Assembly (NCBI RefSeq): GCF_000701345.1
Contig: NZ_JNIJ01000010.1
Location: 159,110-223,109, forward strand
Reading direction: 5' to 3'
From: Bradyrhizobium sp. URHD0069
GTDB lineage: Bacteria > Pseudomonadota > Alphaproteobacteria > Rhizobiales > Xanthobacteraceae
DNA length: 64,000 nucleotides
Shown here: positions 41,360 through 50,833 of the stretch, piece by piece
Numbering within the stretch: the first letter of the stretch is position 1
Layout: every line of letters starts with the position of its first letter
Position numbers and translations under genes: made by a program
The notes under the pieces: generated by a model
Databases searched by the model: none
Told to the model about the DNA's origin: nothing
The model's input: the letters and a program-made list of their open reading frames with translations, nothing else

Positions 41360-42370
41360 TCAGCTCTTGATATCCGCCGACCAGGTCTTCTCGATCAGCT
41401 TGACCACCGCATCGGGCATCGGGATGTAATCGAGTTCCTCGGCCATCTTGTCGCCCTTGGCGAAAGCCCATTTGAAGAATTTCACGGCTTCGGCGGACGC
41501 GGCCTTATCAACCGGCTCCTTGTGCATCAGGATGAAAGTTGCCGCAGTGATCGGCCATGAGGCCTCACCCGGCTGGTCGGTGAGGATCACGAAATAACCG
41601 GGAGCTTTTGCCCAGTCGGCGTTGGACGCCGCGGCCTGGAAGGCTGCCATCGTCGGCTGCACGGTCTTGCCGGCCTTGTTGATCATGGCCGCGTAGGTCA
41701 GCTTGTTTTGCTTGGCGTAGGCGTACTCGACATAGCCGATCGAGTTCTTGGTCTGGCTGACGTTGCCCGCAACGCCTTCATTGCCCTTGGCGCCAACGCC
41801 GGCCGGCCACTCAACCGCGGTACCCGAACCGACCTTCGTCTTCCATTCCGGGCTGGATTTCGACAGGTAGTCGGTGAAATTGAAGGTCGTTCCCGAACCG
41901 TCAGAGCGACGCACCACGGTGATGGCGTCGGTCGGCAGCTTCAGCTTCGGATTAAGCTTGGCGATCGCGGGATCGTTCCATTTGGTGATCTTGCCGAGGT
42001 AGATATCGCCGAGCAATTCACCCGACAGCACGAGTTCGCCCGGATTGATGCCCTCGAGGTTCACGACGGGAACGATCGCACCCATCACCATCGGCCACTG
42101 CACCAGGCCGTCCTTCTCGAGCTGCTCGGCCTTCAGCGGCGCGTCGGTAGCGCCGAATGTCACGGTCTTGGCCTGGATCTGCTTGATGCCGGCGCCGGAG
42201 CCGATCGACTGATAGTTCAGGCCGTTGCCGGTCTCCTTCTTGTAGGCATCGGCCCACTTCGAATAGATCGGGAACGGGAACGTCGCACCCGCTCCCGTGA
42301 TGTCGGCGGCGAATGCCGACGTCGATGCGGCGACCAGGCCGGCAGCGACGATAGCTTTCATGAAATTCAT
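41360..42370 (-). CDS. pstS: phosphate-binding periplasmic protein PstS
   Basis: A 336-residue protein with signal peptide (residues 1-22, ending TSAFAAD). Phosphate-binding segments are [37 protein letters not shown] and [16 protein letters not shown], all normal for PstS. It is first of the pst genes and is preceded by a PHO box 97 bases upstream. Confidence 0.97.
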   Translation of the reverse strand: MNFMKAIVAAGLVAASTSAFAADITGAGATFPFPIYSKWADAYKKETGNGLNYQSIGSGAGIKQIQAKTVTFGATDAPLKAEQLEKDGLVQWPMVMGAIVPVVNLEGINPGELVLSGELLGDIYLGKITKWNDPAIAKLNPKLKLPTDAITVVRRSDGSGTTFNFTDYLSKSSPEWKTKVGSGTAVEWPAGVGAKGNEGVAGNVSQTKNSIGYVEYAYAKQNKLTYAAMINKAGKTVQPTMAAFQAAASNADWAKAPGYFVILTDQPGEASWPITAATFILMHKEPVDKAASAEAVKFFKWAFAKGDKMAEELDYIPMPDAVVKLIEKTWSADIKS

Positions 42371-42466
42371 TGCTGGTCTCCATCAGTTGAGCGAAGCGCC
42401 AAACGCGCCCGATTGCGCTCACGTCGCCCGTTTAAGAGCCGTCAATGCTGCTTTTACGAAGGTTTG

Positions 42467-42484
42467 GTGACAGCTGGATGACAG
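42467..42484 (-). promoter_or_regulatory. PHO box upstream of pstS
   Basis: On the minus strand the sequence reads CTGTCAT-CCAG-CTGTCAC, a near-perfect two-half-site PhoB box (consensus CTGTCAT-N4-CTGTCAT). It lies between phoR and pstS, oriented to drive pstSCAB-phoU-phoB. Confidence 0.85.
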
Positions 42485-42510
42485 CATCAAACGATTGAAA
42501 TCGCTTGCTT

Positions 42511-43809
42511 TTACTCCGACGCCAGCACCTTCGCCTGGGGAAAACAGGCGGTAAAAGTGGCGCCGTTTTTCGGCACGCTTTCGATCAAAAGCCGGCCGCG
42601 ATGGCGGTTAAGAATATGTTTAACCAGCGATAAACCGAGCCCGGTTCCGCCCTGCGCGCGGCTGTCGCCGACATCCACCCGATAGAACCGCTCGGTAAGC
42701 CGCGGCAGATGTTCCGGCGCGATGCCGGGGCCGAAATCGCGCACCATGACGCGAACTTCCGGCACACCTTCGCCCGAGATCGCCGAGATCAGCGAGACGA
42801 CTACCTTGCCGCCGGACGCGCCGTATTTCAGTGCGTTCTCGATCAGGTTCTCGAACAGCCGCAACAACTCCTCGCGATCGCCCGCGATTAGAACCGGCGC
42901 ATCCGGCAGATCGATATCGACGGTGACCTGACGTTCCCGCGCCAGCGGTTCCAACCCGTCCGCGACCTGGCGGATGATCGGCACGATATCCACCAGCGTG
43001 TCGGGACGGACCTGGGCGGAGAGTTCGACCCGCGACAGCGACAGCAAATCGTCGATCAGCCGCGCCATCCGCTTCGCTTGGGTATGCATGATACCGAGAA
43101 AACGCTCGCGCGCCGTGGCGTCCTCCTTGGCCGGCCCCTGCAGCGTATCGATGAAGCCCGAGAGCGCCGCCAGCGGCGTACGCAATTCATGGCTGGCATT
43201 GGCCACGAAGTCCGCGCGCATCTCCTCGACCCGGCGCAGCGGCGTCTGATCGTGAAACGTCATCAGCATGCATTTGTCTGTGCCGCCGAACAGGGTCGGC
43301 ACCGGCACCGGCGCGATGATCAGTTCCATCCAGCGATCGACCGGCACGTGATCGAGATAGGTCGCACGCCGGCTTTCCGTCGTCGCGATGGCTTCGCGGA
43401 GCGCGGTGATTATTTCGGGCGAGCGCAACGCGAATTGGGCGAGTTCGTTCTTGCGCAGTGCCGGCGCGAGCTGAGCCGCGGCGGCATTGAGGTGAATGAC
43501 GCGGCCGGCGCGGTCGAGCAGCACTGCCGGGTCCGGCATGCCGGCAACCACGGCGCTGACCGCTGCGCTTTCGACGGGATTGACCCCGCGGACATCCTCA
43601 GGCGACGCGGCGACATTGTGCAATCGCCAGGGCACCAGCGCGGCGGCGGCGATGCAGGCCAAAACCGCGGCGGCGTGGACCAGCGCCAGTTGGCCGAATG
43701 CGACGAGGACGGCGAGCGCCAGACCGGCGGCGAGCAGGATAATGGCCGAATGCCGCAACCTATCCGGCCACGGCGAGAAGAAGTGAGAAGAAGGAGCGTC
43801 TATCGCCAT
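42511..43809 (-). CDS. phoR: phosphate regulon sensor kinase PhoR
   Basis: A 432-residue membrane histidine kinase from ATG 43809, chosen for GGAGAG ten bases upstream (a GTG at 43863 is possible). Two membrane spans lie at about 15-55, then a PAS domain (GMPDPAVLLDRAGRVIHLN), HisKA with FVANASHELRTPLAALSGF (phospho-His) and an ATPase domain with LIENALKYGASGG and GGTGLGLSLVKHI. It phosphorylates PhoB. It is separated from pstS by the PHO box, so phoR may be expressed separately. Confidence 0.93.
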   Translation of the reverse strand: MAIDAPSSHFFSPWPDRLRHSAIILLAAGLALAVLVAFGQLALVHAAAVLACIAAAALVPWRLHNVAASPEDVRGVNPVESAAVSAVVAGMPDPAVLLDRAGRVIHLNAAAAQLAPALRKNELAQFALRSPEIITALREAIATTESRRATYLDHVPVDRWMELIIAPVPVPTLFGGTDKCMLMTFHDQTPLRRVEEMRADFVANASHELRTPLAALSGFIDTLQGPAKEDATARERFLGIMHTQAKRMARLIDDLLSLSRVELSAQVRPDTLVDIVPIIRQVADGLEPLARERQVTVDIDLPDAPVLIAGDREELLRLFENLIENALKYGASGGKVVVSLISAISGEGVPEVRVMVRDFGPGIAPEHLPRLTERFYRVDVGDSRAQGGTGLGLSLVKHILNRHRGRLLIESVPKNGATFTACFPQAKVLASE

Positions 43810-43843
43810 CGGGCCGGCTCTCTCCCCATTCGGGTTTGCATTG

Positions 43844-44899
43844 TCAGGCGCCAGTGTCCCCACGCTCTCTCACATAGGCGGCTTCGCGCGCCGGCTCGGC
43901 GTTGAGCCCCGGCGCCGCCCGACGCAGACGCTTCATTCGCGTACCTAAGATAACTTCTCTAAGCGTCAGCAGGATTACAGATATGACAAATGGAGCAATA
44001 TAATAGAGGACGCGAAACAGCAGCATCCCGGCAAGCAGTTCTTCCCTGTCCATCTGCCACAGTCCGACCAGCATGGCGGCGTCGAATACGCCGAGCCCGC
44101 CGGGGGAATGGCTGGCGAAACCTAATAGCGTTGCCGAGACAAAAATAACCGCGATCACGACAAAGCCGAGGTTGGGCTCGTCCGGCACCAGCACGTACAT
44201 CGCAAGCGCGCAAAAGCCGAGATCGACGATTCCAATCGCGATCTGCAGCAGCGTCAGCGGACCGCCCGGCAGCTCCACGGTCCATGGCCCGCGACCTACC
44301 CGTCTCGGCTGCGTCCAGACCCAGACTACATACGCCACCAGCGCAGCGATGATCGCAAAAGCGGCCAGGCGGTTGAGCCAGGGCGGGAGCTGATCGATCG
44401 CGGCCGCCGCTTCCGGATGATAGGCGATCCCCAATCCCAGCACCGCGGCATTGCCGAGCCAGAATGTCAGGCCGGCCAGAAAGCATATCTTTGCGACGTC
44501 GATCGCGTTCAATCCCCATGCGGAATAAATGCGATAGCGCACCGCGCCGCCGGTAAAGACGCTGGCGCCGACATTATGCCCGATCGAATAACTGGTGAAG
44601 GCTGCGAGCGCGTTGACGCGGTAGGGGACTTCGCTGTGGCCGATCGCGCGAACCGCGAACCAGTCGTAGAATGTCAGGGTGAAATAGCCGGCCGCCACGA
44701 ACAGTGCCGCCAGCGCGATCTGGCGGGGCTCGGTCCTCTTGATGGCCTCGACGACCTCGTCGACATCGATGCCTCGCAGCATATGATACAGCACATAGCA
44801 CGCGATCCCGATAACGGTGACGCTGACTACAACACCCAGCTTGTGCAGGATTTGCTTCTGGCGCAGAAACGAGATCGCCCTGCGTATTGCTTCCAGCAT
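43844..44899 (-). CDS. flippase-like membrane protein, UPF0104 / LPG synthase TM domain
   Basis: A 351-residue protein with about eight to nine membrane spans. The family segment AFTSYSIGHNVGASVFTGGAVRYRIYSAWGLNAIDVAKICFLAG, followed by SHSPGGLGVFDAAML, is typical of the membrane half of MprF-type proteins without the lysyltransferase half. It might move a lipid across the inner membrane; the lipid is unknown. It ends just upstream of phoR. Confidence 0.85.
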   Translation of the reverse strand: MLEAIRRAISFLRQKQILHKLGVVVSVTVIGIACYVLYHMLRGIDVDEVVEAIKRTEPRQIALAALFVAAGYFTLTFYDWFAVRAIGHSEVPYRVNALAAFTSYSIGHNVGASVFTGGAVRYRIYSAWGLNAIDVAKICFLAGLTFWLGNAAVLGLGIAYHPEAAAAIDQLPPWLNRLAAFAIIAALVAYVVWVWTQPRRVGRGPWTVELPGGPLTLLQIAIGIVDLGFCALAMYVLVPDEPNLGFVVIAVIFVSATLLGFASHSPGGLGVFDAAMLVGLWQMDREELLAGMLLFRVLYYIAPFVISVILLTLREVILGTRMKRLRRAAPGLNAEPAREAAYVRERGDTGA

Positions 44900-45259
44900 C
44901 TAGACCTCGAATTACGATCCCACGACGACGGCCGGGCGAGCTTTGCCGCAGCCGGGACGACGCTTGCTCCCTGATAGGATGTCGTAGCGCGTTTTAAGCC
45001 GGAGTGGAATTCGCTTGGCGTGAATAAAACGCGCTCCTTCAATATATTAGGGGAAGGACACCGGATACGTGGTTTTGCTGCATTGGCTCCGGTAGGGGCA
45101 AAGTCCCCCGCCGCACTCCTGCGCAGGCCGGAGTGAAGTTTTCGTGATCGCAGACGACCGGTATTGCGACAGCCGAAGGAAAATCAGCAGATCGGGTTCC
45201 GGCGGCTTGCCGACAGGGCCGGGCAACGAGGTGCGGATTGCCCGCGGCGGTCCGTTCGC
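44900..45259. other. intergenic with hairpins, no gene seen
   Basis: It contains a GCGCGTTTTAAGCCGG / AAAACGCGC inverted repeat (about 44989-45032) and a CACTCC...GGAGTG hairpin (45114-45135) followed by AGTTTTC. These resemble dispersed repeats or terminators. A leftward 163-residue frame covering it is a shadow. Confidence 0.4.
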
Positions 45260-45553
45260 TCACGTCGGCATGCTGCGCGAAAGCGCCCAATCCCGCAGCC
45301 ACGATCCCGCCGCGCAGCCGGCCAGATACAAGGCAAACATCGTAAGACCAAGATCGAGCCAATAGCCGGGCCGGCCGGGGATCACGCGTGCAACCGCCAC
45401 CGCGACGAGCGCCGCCGCAACTACCGCCAGCCACCGGGACGTGCGCTTCGACACGCCCTTGCCGCGGTGAACCACGGCGATCCAGCCCATCGCCAGACCC
45501 AGCAACAGCGACGCCAGCAGCCAGCCCCAATGAAATGTCGCGAGAAATGCCAT
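45260..45553 (-). CDS. small membrane protein, three spans
   Basis: A 97-residue protein with hydrophobic segments at about 5-25, 40-57 and 66-83, and a basic loop (VVHRGKGVSKRTSRW). It starts seven bases after the OmpA-like gene and is probably its operon partner. No family recognised. Confidence 0.6.
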   Translation of the reverse strand: MAFLATFHWGWLLASLLLGLAMGWIAVVHRGKGVSKRTSRWLAVVAAALVAVAVARVIPGRPGYWLDLGLTMFALYLAGCAAGSWLRDWALSRSMPT

Positions 45554-45559
45554 TCGTCG

Positions 45560-46954
45560 TTACCTCACCACGAAATCGATGCGGCGGTTTCGCGCCCTGC
45601 CTTCGTCGCTATCGTTGCTGGCGACCGGCTGCGTGCTGCCATAGCCCATCGGGGTGAAACGATCTGCGGGCAAGCCCGCTTTGACAAGATAGTCGATTAC
45701 CGCCTGCGCGCGCTTTTCCGACAGCGCCTGGTTTGAGGAATCCTCGCCATCGCCGTCTGTATGCCCTGCAATTTCGATATTGGCGGTCGGACAGCGCAGC
45801 GCCGTTTCGATCAGCCGATCAAGCAGCCCTGCCGAATCCGGATCGATGGTGGCGCGTCCGGTTTCGAAGCGGATTCTTCCCTTGGAGAGCAACTCCGAAA
45901 ACAGCTGCTGACATACCGTCGCATCCACCGGCGCGGCCGCCGGCTTGACCGAAATGTCGGCCTTGAACTGCCAGCCTTGCGGGAAATCCTTACCCAAGCC
46001 GGCACGGATCTGAGCCGCAGCGGCGTCATAGAAGGCGTCGCCCGAAAGCTTCACCTCCCGGTCGGACACCACCAGCGTGCCCGTCGATAGCCGCGACAGC
46101 GCGCCCAGCGCCGGCATCACCGCCTTGGCGAATCCGCTGGGCGCACCGACACTGGCCTTGAGATTGTCGACCACCTTTTCGCTGAAGAACTTGCGTGTCG
46201 CCGTCGTCGCAAGCGCTGCGTGGACATTGTTGTCGGGCACATAGCCGGTCAGCGTCAGCGTCACCGCGACAGGATCCTTGTAAGCCTGGAAAATATAGGG
46301 CGGAGCCTTGATCTCGTTGGCGGCGACCGAAAAACCCTCGGGAAGATTTTTCAGGGCCGCCGCGATCGCTTCGCGGCCGCCAAGATCGCGCGCCATACCG
46401 GAAAGGCTGACCTTGGTATCAGAAAGCGTGATCTTGCCGTCTTTCAATTTCCCGATCTGATCGATCAGCAGCAGCGCCGCATTGTCGAAACGCGGCGGCG
46501 CGCCCCGCGACAAATTCATCTGATCGACGACTTCGACGCCGCCAATGCCTGCACGGGCTGCCTCGAGCAATTTGCCCTTGCTGGCCGGCAACGGAGCACT
46601 CCCGCCTAACGTCACCTTGACGACGTCGCGCTCGGCCGACCAGACGAACGGCTTGGCCTCGGGAATCAGGCGGGTTTCGTCGTTGACCAGCCGCACGCCA
46701 GGCACGGCTTCTACCGACGCCACTGCGCCGCGACGGCCATCTTCCGAAAATGCGTCCGCAGCAAAGCTGACGTCGCGGCCGGCGACCGCGATTCTTCGCT
46801 TGTCGAGTACGGTATCCTTAAGGGCGGCGGTGGAGCGGGCGGCCAGATCGGTTTCCAGGGGCACCGTACTTGTCCAGGCCGCGATAGCCCAAAAGACAAC
46901 CAGTGGAACCACGCCCGGCCACCATTTTCTGCTCCATTTGAAAAGTCCGTGCAT
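45560..46954 (-). CDS. BON/OmpA-domain envelope protein
   Basis: A 464-residue protein from ATG 46954 (MHGLFKWSRKWWPGVV). An N-terminal anchor (about 12-27) is followed by repeated BON-like modules with VSFAADAFSEDG, VSLSGMARDLGGREAI and VKLSGDAFYDAAAAQI. The C-terminal OmpA peptidoglycan-binding domain has FETGRATIDPDSAGLLD, IEIAGHTDGDGEDSSNQALSEKRAQAVIDYL and RARNRRIDF. It probably spans the periplasm and links the inner membrane to the cell wall. The frame extends upstream to 47032, but that part lacks a signal. Confidence 0.8.
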   Translation of the reverse strand: MHGLFKWSRKWWPGVVPLVVFWAIAAWTSTVPLETDLAARSTAALKDTVLDKRRIAVAGRDVSFAADAFSEDGRRGAVASVEAVPGVRLVNDETRLIPEAKPFVWSAERDVVKVTLGGSAPLPASKGKLLEAARAGIGGVEVVDQMNLSRGAPPRFDNAALLLIDQIGKLKDGKITLSDTKVSLSGMARDLGGREAIAAALKNLPEGFSVAANEIKAPPYIFQAYKDPVAVTLTLTGYVPDNNVHAALATTATRKFFSEKVVDNLKASVGAPSGFAKAVMPALGALSRLSTGTLVVSDREVKLSGDAFYDAAAAQIRAGLGKDFPQGWQFKADISVKPAAAPVDATVCQQLFSELLSKGRIRFETGRATIDPDSAGLLDRLIETALRCPTANIEIAGHTDGDGEDSSNQALSEKRAQAVIDYLVKAGLPADRFTPMGYGSTQPVASNDSDEGRARNRRIDFVVR

Positions 46955-47117
46955 TCGATGTCCTGCGGGTCTGGAACAGAGAAAACAAACCCTTGCGAGG
47001 CTGTCAAACTGGAAATAACAGGAATAGTCCAATCAATGGATAGTCGTCCGAATAACTGTTTCTTCAGCGGTTTCCCGCTAGCTTCGCTTTCGCATCCCCA
47101 CCGGCCAGCCATTGTTA

Positions 47118-48176
47118 ATGAAGCAGCTTCGCAACAACGTCATCCGCGCCGGGTTGGGAGCGCTTTACCTCACCGGTGCGCACTATCTGCTGCGGCCGAT
47201 CTTCGCAGGCGTCGGCGCCATTTTCATGCTGCACCATGTCCGCCCGCGCCGTGACGCCGAATTTCAGCCCAACCGTCACCTTGAGGTCGCGCCGGAGTTT
47301 CTGCGCGCGATGCTGGGGCATCTTCGCTCGCGCGGCGTCGATATCGTCACAATGGATGAGGTGCATCAGCGGCTGATCGAACGTAACTTTTCACGGCGAT
47401 TTGCCTGCTTCACCCTCGACGATGGTTATCGCGACAACAGAGATTTCGCGCTGCCGGTGATGCGCGAGTTCGAGGCGCCGCTCACCGTATATGTCGCCAG
47501 CGATTTCGCAGAGGGTGCGGGCAGGCTATGGTGGATCGCGCTGGAAGCGGTGATCGCCAAGACGTCCTCGATCGAGGCCAAAATCGGCGACATCGCGACC
47601 CGCTTCGATACCAGCACGCCGGCCGCCAAGCAGGCCGCGTTCGACCGTCTGCACGACTGGCTGCGCGGCTTGCCGGGCGAGCATGATACCCAGCGCGAGA
47701 TCGGTGCGCTGTGCGCGCGTTACGGCGTCGACCAAACTGCGATCTGCCGCGAGCTCTGCATGTCCTGGGACGAGTTGAAACCGTTCGCGGACGATGCCCT
47801 GGTCACGATCGGCGCACATTCGATCACGCATTGCAATCTCGCCAGGCAGACCGAGGAGATCGCCAGCCAGGAAATGGCGGTCAGCCGCGCGCGAATTGAA
47901 CAAGCATTGCAGCGCCCCGCCGTCCATCTCGCCTATCCCTTTGGCGACAAGATCTCGGCCGGCGCCCGCGAGTTCGCGCTGGCGTACGCGGCCGGATTCA
48001 AGACCGCGGTGACGACGCGGCCGGGAATGATCTTTCGCGAAAGCGCTGACTATCTGACCGCGCTGCCGCGGGTCTCGCTCAATGGCAACTATCAGGACAC
48101 CCGCATTTTCCCGGTGCTGACCTCCGGCGCGGCGACAGCGATGTGGAACGGCTTTCGTCGCATCGACGCGGCGTAA
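47118..48176 (+). CDS. polysaccharide deacetylase family protein
   Basis: A protein of about 352 residues of the NodB-like carbohydrate esterase 4 fold. The catalytic metal motif is FTLDDGYRDN (Asp-Asp) and the H-x3-H motif is GAHSITHCNL. A catalytic-base region lies at LAYPFGD. An N-terminal hydrophobic stretch (FAGVGAIFMLHHV) suggests membrane association. It would remove acetyl groups from a cell-surface or exopolysaccharide; substrate unknown. A TTG at 47112 is an alternative start. Confidence 0.85.
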   Translation: MKQLRNNVIRAGLGALYLTGAHYLLRPIFAGVGAIFMLHHVRPRRDAEFQPNRHLEVAPEFLRAMLGHLRSRGVDIVTMDEVHQRLIERNFSRRFACFTLDDGYRDNRDFALPVMREFEAPLTVYVASDFAEGAGRLWWIALEAVIAKTSSIEAKIGDIATRFDTSTPAAKQAAFDRLHDWLRGLPGEHDTQREIGALCARYGVDQTAICRELCMSWDELKPFADDALVTIGAHSITHCNLARQTEEIASQEMAVSRARIEQALQRPAVHLAYPFGDKISAGAREFALAYAAGFKTAVTTRPGMIFRESADYLTALPRVSLNGNYQDTRIFPVLTSGAATAMWNGFRRIDAA

Positions 48177-48293
48177 CCGTCGTCCCTGCGAACGCAGGGA
48201 CCCATAGCCACCGAATTAGTGAGACGCGCCGCACTCCCGTCGAGGCCCTCTAAGCGCCGGGATTATGGGTCCCTGCGTTCGCAGGGACGACGG
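48177..48293. repeat. dispersed palindromic repeat, family R2
   Basis: Arms CGTCGTCCCTGCGAACGCAG (48178 on) and the complement TGCGTTCGCAGGGACGACGG (48272 on) flank about 70 bases. This is the clearest R2 copy in the window, lying between the deacetylase and SDR genes. Confidence 0.8.
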
Positions 48294-48356
48294 GCTGTTC
48301 CTTGACTCATCAAACCCCTGCCCCCAAAACCATCGGCAAACTCGAGGGAGAAACGC

Positions 48357-49163
48357 ATGTTCAAGGATCTGTTTTCGCTGCAGGGCCGCGTGGCGCTGGT
48401 GACTGGGGGGTCGCGCGGCATCGGCAAGATGATCGCAGCCGGATTTCTCAGCCAGGGCGCGGCGAAGGTTTATATTACCGCGCGCAAGGCCGGACCCTGT
48501 GAGGCGACCGCCAAAGAGCTGACGGCCAAATATGGCGGCGAATGCATCGCGCTGCCGATCGATATTTCCACCATGGCCGGCATCGAGATGCTGGCGGCGG
48601 AAATCAAAAAGCGCGAGCCGAAGCTGGATATTCTGGTCAACAACGCCGGCGCGGCGTGGGGCGCCGACTTCGACGAGTTTCGCGAAAGCGGCTGGGACAA
48701 GGTGATGAACCTCAATCTCAAGACGCCATTCTTTCTCACCAAGGCGCTGGCCGCGCCGCTGCGCGCCGCCGCCAGCGCGGAGAAGCCCGCCAAGGTCATC
48801 AACATCGCTTCGATCGACGGCATCTTCGTCAATCCGATGGAAACCTATTCCTATGCCGCGAGCAAGGCGGGCCTGATCCATCTGACCCGTCGGATGGCGG
48901 TAAAACTCATCGGCGATCATGTCGTGGTATCCGCGATCGCGCCGGGACCGTTTAAATCCGACATGAACAAGGCGGCGCGCGACAATGCTGACGAGGTATC
49001 GAAGCGCGTGCCGTCGGGACGGATCGGGACCGATGAAGATATGGCGGGAGCCGCGATCTATCTCGCCTCACGCGCCGGCGATTACGTGGTCGGCGCCACG
49101 ATCCCGGTCGATGGCGGCATTGTCTACGCCAATCCCGGCATCAAGGGAGACGGGTGGGGCTAG
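48357..49163 (+). CDS. short-chain dehydrogenase/reductase
   Basis: A 268-residue SDR with the NAD(P)-binding VALVTGGSRGIGKM, NNAGAAWG (active-site Asn region), Ser in INIASIDG and the catalytic YSYAASK (Tyr-x3-Lys). The end contains VDGGIVYANPGIKG, which sets substrate and cofactor specificity. GGGAGAAACGC precedes the ATG. It resembles the RhlG-type 3-oxoacyl reductase group, but its substrate is unknown. It is convergent with boxB. Confidence 0.88.
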   Translation: MFKDLFSLQGRVALVTGGSRGIGKMIAAGFLSQGAAKVYITARKAGPCEATAKELTAKYGGECIALPIDISTMAGIEMLAAEIKKREPKLDILVNNAGAAWGADFDEFRESGWDKVMNLNLKTPFFLTKALAAPLRAAASAEKPAKVINIASIDGIFVNPMETYSYAASKAGLIHLTRRMAVKLIGDHVVVSAIAPGPFKSDMNKAARDNADEVSKRVPSGRIGTDEDMAGAAIYLASRAGDYVVGATIPVDGGIVYANPGIKGDGWG

Positions 49164-49166
49164 GGG

Positions 49167-49230
49167 CGGCGAATAGTGAGTAGCGAATGGCGAATAGAAT
49201 TCCTTCCCTATTCGCTACTCGCCATTCGCT
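49167..49230. repeat. dispersed palindromic repeat, family R1
   Basis: GGCGAATAGTGAGTAGCGAATGG-type units and the complement TTCGCTACTCGCCATTCGC at 49211-49229. It lies between the convergent ends of the SDR gene and boxB, repeating the metZ/SGNH arrangement. Confidence 0.75.
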
Positions 49231-49238
49231 AACTGACT

Positions 49239-50684
49239 TCACGTCTCGATTTTCACGTATTCGAAATCGCCGGGCTTGTTGTCGATCCCAACCTTGGGCG
49301 GCGAAATCCAGGGGGCGAACACGCCGATCTCCGTCACCGGCGTCATCAATGAGCCGATGAAATCGCCATCGTCCACGGAAGGCAGCCAGTCGCCCTTGCG
49401 CCTGGTCCAGGTCGCATCGTCGACCAGCACCCCATCCGGGGTGGCGTGGATGCCCTTGAATTCGCCGATCTGGCGATGGAACGCGACATCCGGCAGGCTC
49501 AGTTTGAAGTCGTAGCCGGCCAGCGAAATGATCTTGTTCCAGCGCAACAGGCCTTTGACGCAGTCCTGCGTATAGTCGTCGCGCAACCGCATATTGAGCG
49601 CGGTCAGCGCCGGCTCGTCGACCCGCTTGATTTCGCCGTTTACCAGCTTGAGCACCGGATAGGTGTCGTTCTGCAGTCGGTGATCGTCCTTGATCTGGGT
49701 CTCGTGATAGCGGCCCTTGACGCCGGCATTGAAGGCGTTCGCCGCATTGGTGGAGACCTCCGAACCGAACAGGTCGAGCGAGAGCGAGTAGTGCAAATTC
49801 AGTTTCTTCTGGATGGTCGGAAGATCGATCACGCCGAGCGCGCGCACCTTGGCGATATCGGAGGGATCGCTGATACCGGCAGCCTTCATGGCTTCGCAGG
49901 TGCGCTGCACGACGCGGCTGATGCCGGTCTCGCCGACGAACATATGATGCGCTTCTTCCGTCAGCATGAAGCGGCAGGTGCGCGACAGCGGATCGAAGCC
50001 GGACTGGGCCAGGCTGTGCAGTTGCATCTTGCCGTCGCGGTCGGTGAAATAAGTGAACATGAAAAACGATAGCCAGTCCGGCGTCGCTTCGTTGAAGGCG
50101 CCCAACATACGCGGCGAATCGGCATCCCCCGAGCGGCGGCGCAACAATTCGTCGGCCTCCTCGCGGCCGTCGCGGCCGAAATATTTCTGCAACAGGTAGA
50201 CCATCGCCCAGAGATGGCGGCCTTCCTCGACATTGACCTGGAACAGGTTGCGCAGGTCGTAGAGCGAGGGCGCGGTCTTGCCGAGATGGCGCTGCTGTTC
50301 GACGGACGCCGGTTCAGTGTCGCCCTGGATCACGATCAGGCGGCGCAGCATGGCGCGGTGTTCACCGGGGACTTCCTGCCATGCCGGCTCGCCGCAATGC
50401 TGGCCGAACGGAATGACGCGATTTTCTTCCTGGGGCGCGAGAAGAATGCCCCAGCGATAGTCAGGCATTCTCACATAGTCGAACTTGGCCCAGCCGCGCG
50501 GATCGACCGAGTAGGCGGTGCGCAGATAGACCAGGGATTGCTGGAAGCCGTCCGGCCCCATGTCGTTCCACCAGTCGATGTAGCCGGGATGCCAGCCTTC
50601 CAGCGCTTTGAGCACCTGCCGATCCTCGCTGAGATTCACGTTGTTGGGAATCTTGGTTGAGTAATCGACGTTCATGATGTTCAT
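49239..50684 (-). CDS. boxB: benzoyl-CoA 2,3-epoxidase subunit B
   Basis: A 481-residue diiron oxygenase that turns benzoyl-CoA into its 2,3-epoxide using electrons from BoxA. Diiron ligands are in VEEGRHLWAMVYLL (E-x2-H), YF-DRDGK and LTEEAHHMFVGETG (E-x2-H). The protein has the typical N-terminus, VNLSEDRQVLKALEGWHPGYIDWWNDMGPDGF. BoxA is not found nearby. It is the last gene of the leftward box unit, after an R1 repeat. Confidence 0.96.
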   Translation of the reverse strand: MNIMNVDYSTKIPNNVNLSEDRQVLKALEGWHPGYIDWWNDMGPDGFQQSLVYLRTAYSVDPRGWAKFDYVRMPDYRWGILLAPQEENRVIPFGQHCGEPAWQEVPGEHRAMLRRLIVIQGDTEPASVEQQRHLGKTAPSLYDLRNLFQVNVEEGRHLWAMVYLLQKYFGRDGREEADELLRRRSGDADSPRMLGAFNEATPDWLSFFMFTYFTDRDGKMQLHSLAQSGFDPLSRTCRFMLTEEAHHMFVGETGISRVVQRTCEAMKAAGISDPSDIAKVRALGVIDLPTIQKKLNLHYSLSLDLFGSEVSTNAANAFNAGVKGRYHETQIKDDHRLQNDTYPVLKLVNGEIKRVDEPALTALNMRLRDDYTQDCVKGLLRWNKIISLAGYDFKLSLPDVAFHRQIGEFKGIHATPDGVLVDDATWTRRKGDWLPSVDDGDFIGSLMTPVTEIGVFAPWISPPKVGIDNKPGDFEYVKIET

Positions 50685-50720
50685 GGGGAGGTCTCCCGTG
50701 TTGAGGCAAATGCGGTTGGG

Positions 50721-50831
50721 TCGGCGAATGGCGAGTAGCGAATAGAGAGTAGAAAGGACTGGAGAAGCGGCGACTTGCTATTCGCTATTCGCCACTCGCC
50801 ATTCGCCCTTACACGCCATTCGCCATTCGCC
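50721..50831. repeat. dispersed palindromic repeat, family R1
   Basis: CGGCGAATGGCGAGTAGCGAATAG units and complement TTCGCTATTCGCCACTCGCC. It separates boxB from boxC on the same strand, so read-through must cross it. Confidence 0.75.
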
Positions 50832-50833
50832 CC

